Positions 18,149-21,275 of a stretch of 21,275 nt of DNA are shown one piece after another. The notes below the pieces were generated by a model. The model ran no database searches. It saw nothing but the letters and a program-made list of their open reading frames with translations, and was not told where the DNA came from. Position numbers and translations under genes: made by a program. The stretch comes from Pholiota molesta (taxonomy: Eukaryota; Basidiomycota; Agaricomycetes; Agaricales; Strophariaceae), in contig JACGCK010000478.1 of the NCBI GenBank assembly GCA_014925825.1, positions 1 to 21,275 of the forward strand. Reading direction: 5' to 3'. Numbering within the stretch: position 1 is the stretch's first letter; every line of letters starts with the position of its first letter.

Positions 18149-19411
18149 GTGTGTATCGATGTCCATATTCACTTGATAAAAAAGTTAGTTCCTTTATCTC
18201 CCTTTCGTGTACTTCCTATTTCTAACCGAAGACTGGTTATCCCACAACAGTTTTCGACACAGCGCTGCTCAATCAAAAAATTTAACCATTACCGCTATGT
18301 ACCTACCACGGTTATTGTGCCCCCTTCCCTCCGTCGGCACTCAACAAAAAGTTTGTTAGCCCGCGTACGGCGCATCCGATATTTTTGTCTCCATCTTCGC
18401 GGTTGTTCTCTACCGCCCAGTTTTTTTAATACTTGCTCCAGTGGACAATCTTCACCCCAGTCTTCAATCGGCTCTCTGTCGTTTTCCTCTAGTAATTCAA
18501 GCTCTACTCAAAGTCCTCCCTCAAGCCACGGCTCATTTGCAGATCTGTCTACCTCACCCACTCCGTTTATACGTCCCCAGCCTAGGATCCAAGTTGCATC
18601 TCTGCTATCTGATCCTCGTACTCGGTAGGTTCCTAAAAGCCCATAAAAGGACATCGTTAAAGTTTTCACAGGTCCTACCATTTGGAAATTGTGCAACATC
18701 CGCACCGCACCGCGGAATTTGGAACGGCTTATCTCTCGCGAGTTCCGCTAACTCCCCCAGTCATCGTTCAGTTGACCGTCAGAGATCCCTCCGGCAATTC
18801 CGTCATTCCGTGCGTTTTTGACATTTGCGAAGAATTGACAGCGTACTAACCTTGATTGGATTTTAGTGAATCTGAGCTGCCCTTCCTTGTTGCGCACCTG
18901 TCGCTATTTTCTGGCGACGGTCAAACGCCCCTGGATATGGGTCATTTATAGGCATGGGTGTCATGCAAAATCCCCCCATATTGTATGGGCATCTCGTTTC
19001 CACTGTGGAACAGCTAGAAGACCTGCAAGGAAACATGGGCCTGTTTTTCTATTCCCTGACGTTAGTATTCGTTCGCGTGGCCACTATCAGCTCGGAGTTA
19101 CACTTGCAAGAATCACCACGTAAGTCATCGCGTTATTCTGCACCGTCTGACTTGAAAAAATGATTTCTACATTTCAGGCCTGACCATTCTAGCTTGGCCG
19201 AGCACGGTACGGTGCTCGCCTCCGCTCGCACGAGGCCATTCGAAGCTGTCTCGCTCCATGAATACACAGCAGCACGTGCGTTGTGGCCTTTTCTACAGCG
19301 TAATCCAAGACTAAACGTAGTTTTCAAGCGACGACTCGCTTGACACAAAGCTTTATTCGACAGGGTGCAAGAATATTTGCCAATGTGCCGTATCCTTCCA
19401 GCGCCAGGTGA
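18149..19411 (+). CDS. Velvet-domain regulator (start unresolved, two frame breaks)
   Basis: Velvet proteins are fungal DNA-binding regulators of development and secondary metabolism. Exons are: A (open from 18149, ends 18624), B 18672-18809, C 18867-19119, D 19178-19275 and E 19329-19411. After a Ser-rich leader, the domain reads RSYHLEIVQHPHRTAEFG, TPPVIVQLTVRD, PFLVAHLSLFSGDGQTPLDMG, ILYGHLVSTVEQLEDLQGN, LFPDVSIRSRGHYQLGVTLA, ASARTRPFEAVS and LTQSFIRQGARIF, ending PYPSSAR. Two single bases appear to be missing in exon C: near 18945-18951, where a TAG interrupts the frame, and in the T run 19044-19048. Exon A has no in-frame ATG, so the start must come from an upstream exon or another lost base. 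Intron 2 has a perfect TACTAAC branch. The protein is short and closer to VosA/VelB types than to VeA, as an estimate. Confidence 0.82.
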
Positions 19412-20354
19412 TCAGGAGAAAATGTGTGACCCTGCATTGTATGTTCCGTATTTCTGTTTTGTTCGTTCGTTATCTTGTACAGTTCGTTTTTTCGGACATC
19501 AATATTGTATACCCATAGCAGCTTCTATAAAATCTTCGTCAATATATGTTGCGATGTGTTCATGATGTGTCTTCTTTGCCTCGTTGCTTTCGCCTATCCT
19601 TATCAGATAATTTATATATCTATCAAGTTGCTAATTTCGGTGACAGGACCGCGGTGTAGACGGTGTCGACTGTCTGTTAGACTTGTGCATTTTTCTTTAG
19701 CGGCGTAGTTAGTAGTGAGCAATTACAAATCCGCAGGCATGGTATGTCAAAAAAAACATGCAGAGTCAACTGGTGGCCAAGTCGGTGAGCATAGCCTTTG
19801 CGAAGAATTCGCTGAAATTTGCGGTGTTCCTGCGGTATCTGCCAGACTGGCACTGCTTAATGGCAGAGACGGTCGACCGCCGGCATGGCGATTTCGCCCG
19901 TGAGCGATCTATCATGTTGTTAGCAGCGTGGAATTGGCCTGGTTGCCTACTCCGGTCCTTTGAGGTTACCTCTACTATTCACTGTTAAGTGATAAGTAAT
20001 TAGGAGACTTGCGGTGCGATAGTCGAGCGAGACCAATCTTGAAGCTTGTTGAAAAAAAATTCATTGTTTTCTTGTTATTTAACACCTTTGATATTTTCGG
20101 AATCTTCGGGGCTCACGGCTGTGATACATGCGGGATACTTGCGTGCAGAAAAAGCGCGCATTGCAGTGCATCATGATTCATTTTTTGCTGCGTGTTTGCT
20201 GCGTGCCACCGTATAAATTTAGCACAGGAGGTGGAAAACCTGATCGTCAACTTGCACAAACAGAGGGCAAAGCTAAAGTCTTGAGTAGCCTTTGCTGGAG
20301 GCTCCTTCCTCTTCACCACTTCCTCACTTTTCGCTGTAATCTAATACCTTGACC
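19412..20354. other. Gene-poor region, velvet gene / CYSTM gene
   Basis: About 940 bp. The left part is AT-rich (19470-19640) and probably the 3' UTR of the velvet gene. A 76-codon ORF from the ATG at 19758 (MQSQLVAKSVSIAFAKNSLK...) resembles nothing I know and is likely chance. The right end holds the CYSTM promoter (TATA at 20212, pyrimidine-rich leader 20290-20340). I checked for a tRNA around 19760-19900 and found no T-arm consensus. Confidence 0.4.
20212..20218 (+). promoter_or_regulatory. TATA box of the CYSTM gene
   Basis: TATAAAT lies 143 bp before the ATG at 20355. A CT-rich stretch (about 20295-20335, CTCCTTCCTCTTCACC) follows, as is common just upstream of transcription starts in strongly expressed basidiomycete genes. 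Confidence 0.5.
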
Positions 20355-21011
20355 ATGAGTGCAAACGACTATTACGGAAAGCCCGGGCAGCAGGGGCAGC
20401 AGGGTGGATATTATCCTCCTCAAGTGCGATAGCATATCTTACTCAAACCAGAATCCAGATTGCACGGGCGGCTGGAGGATGAACAGGGTGTGGCTTCCGA
20501 GCCCTAGAAACCCATCGGGATTCCCTCTACACTGTCTCCTTTCACATTGGGACGTCTGCTGAATTATGGTCTGTCCTATAGGTCCCCACAAGGCCAAGGT
20601 GGATATTACCCCAGGTAGATCACTCGTCTGGATATTCAATGAATAGCACTCAATGCGGAGCCTCCAATGTTTAGCAACCTCAACAATCTTACCAAGGTGG
20701 CCCTCCACAAGGATACCCCCAACAGTATCCTCAGCAGGGTTACCCTCAGCAAGGATACCAGCCTCAACCTGGTCCCCAAACCGTCTATGTGTGAGTTTCT
20801 TGAATGTTCTCACACCGCCGCTCAATCTCAATCTCCGAATCCCCTTAGCCAACAACCGGCTGAGAAGTCGTCAGCAGGAAGCACTGGATGTATGGCCTGT
20901 TTAGCAGGCATATGTTTGTGCTGCTGTGCCGAAGGTGCGTAGTATGCCTCGTGTTCGGGTTGGCAAGTGTTGATTCCAATCCCTTCAGAACTTTGCGAAT
21001 GCTTGTTCTAA
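20355..21011 (+). CDS. Small CYSTM-type Gly/Tyr/Pro/Gln-rich membrane protein
   Basis: Five exons (20355-20423, 20582-20614, 20675-20790, 20849-20934, 20989-21011) give 108 aa. The N-terminus is MSANDYYGKPGQQGQQGGYY. Then come QG(G)YPQQ-type repeats (QGYPQQYPQQGYPQQGYQPQ) and a C-terminal cysteine-rich module (TGCMACLAGICLCCCAEELC, ending ECLF). This is the CYSTM layout: a small tail-anchored membrane protein linked to stress tolerance in fungi and plants. One oddity is the 33-nt exon 2, which is open in the joined frame but there reads VPTRPRWILPQ. Its other frame reads PQGQGGYYP, which matches the rest of the repeat region far better. Either two small errors flank it or the splice sites differ. 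A TATA box and pyrimidine-rich leader lie upstream. Confidence 0.8.
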
Positions 21012-21275
21012 GCGAGTCTAAGCTGGCCTTGCTTTTCGATCACTGGAGTCGCACATGCGACAATTATACAGGACTCTGTCGCAGGATTGATACCCGCGCG
21101 GTTATGCATTATGCTCTATCTTCTCCTGTTCATGGTTTTAGGTTGGTCACTGCCTAGGCCTTACATTTTTCCTTTCCTTTTCTTTCTTCGTTAATTTCAA
21201 TGAATCATTATTTCTGGGACTTCTGCATGCATGATTCCTCGGCCTTTGTTCCACTGCGCACGATGTCCTGAGTTG
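21012..21275. other. 3' flank of the CYSTM gene
   Basis: 264 bp to the window edge, with T-rich sequence at 21160-21200 (TTTTTCCTTTCC). It is consistent with a 3' UTR; I see no gene. Confidence 0.4.

Noticed and set aside
19760..19900. Possible tRNA, because of a TGGCCAAGTCGGT stretch like a Leu/Ser D-arm
   Set aside because: No matching T-arm (GGTTCRANNCC) or acceptor stem pairs with it at the right distance.
19758..19988. 76-codon ORF starting MQSQLVAKS
   Set aside because: Its length is within chance expectation for this region; no homology, no splice sites and no clear promoter.

Overview
The window is nuclear DNA from a filamentous basidiomycete, most likely a mushroom-forming Agaricomycete. 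The evidence is: many introns of about 47-90 nt with GT(A/G)NGN donors and CTRAY-type branch points; a tandem pair of F-box-like proteins of the kind expanded in Agaricomycetes; a velvet-domain regulator; and dense genes with short intergenic gaps. It carries about ten recognisable genes and two non-autonomous DNA transposon-like elements. I see no CRISPR array, rRNA, tRNA or bacterial-type operon.

Left part (1-3445). It opens inside the 3' part of a Vms1/ANKZF1 homologue (ribosome quality control, + strand). Its VLRF1 catalytic motif, ankyrin stretch and C-terminal p97/Cdc48-binding VIM are readable, but the frame is broken by five apparent single-base deletions. A gene-poor stretch follows, then a small unrecognised SQ/TQ-rich nuclear-looking protein (2379-2948).

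Middle left (3446-8956). Two tandem F-box/LRR-like paralogues lie on the - strand. They share a 21-bp block just upstream of their start codons. Between them sit an element of about 897 bp with 21-bp perfect terminal inverted repeats and, 4 bp further on, a 160-bp fold-back element with CACTG termini. The second paralogue has a frame break just after its likely start.

Centre (8957-17652). Five intact intron-rich housekeeping genes: AATF/Bfr2 (ribosome small-subunit biogenesis, +), a Snx41/Atg20-type sorting nexin (+), a P-loop polynucleotide-kinase-like protein with an RGG tail (+), a small TPR protein with a mitochondrial-type N-terminus (-) and TIM23 (+). The TPR and TIM23 genes are divergent over 207 bp that contain a CACGTG E-box, a possible shared promoter for two mitochondrial proteins.

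Right part (17653-21275). A velvet-domain regulator has two apparent single-base deletions and an unresolved start. After a gene-poor 0.9 kb comes a small Gly/Gln/Tyr/Pro-rich CYSTM-type membrane protein with a clear TATA box and pyrimidine-rich leader.

The frame breaks are all of the -1 type. They occur in the left and right parts and in one F-box gene, whereas about 5.6 kb of coding sequence in the centre has none. Local sequence errors are therefore at least as likely as true decay. I found no clearly new multi-gene system. The transposon-like pair, the duplicated F-box promoter block and the divergent mitochondrial promoter are the most interesting non-coding signals.
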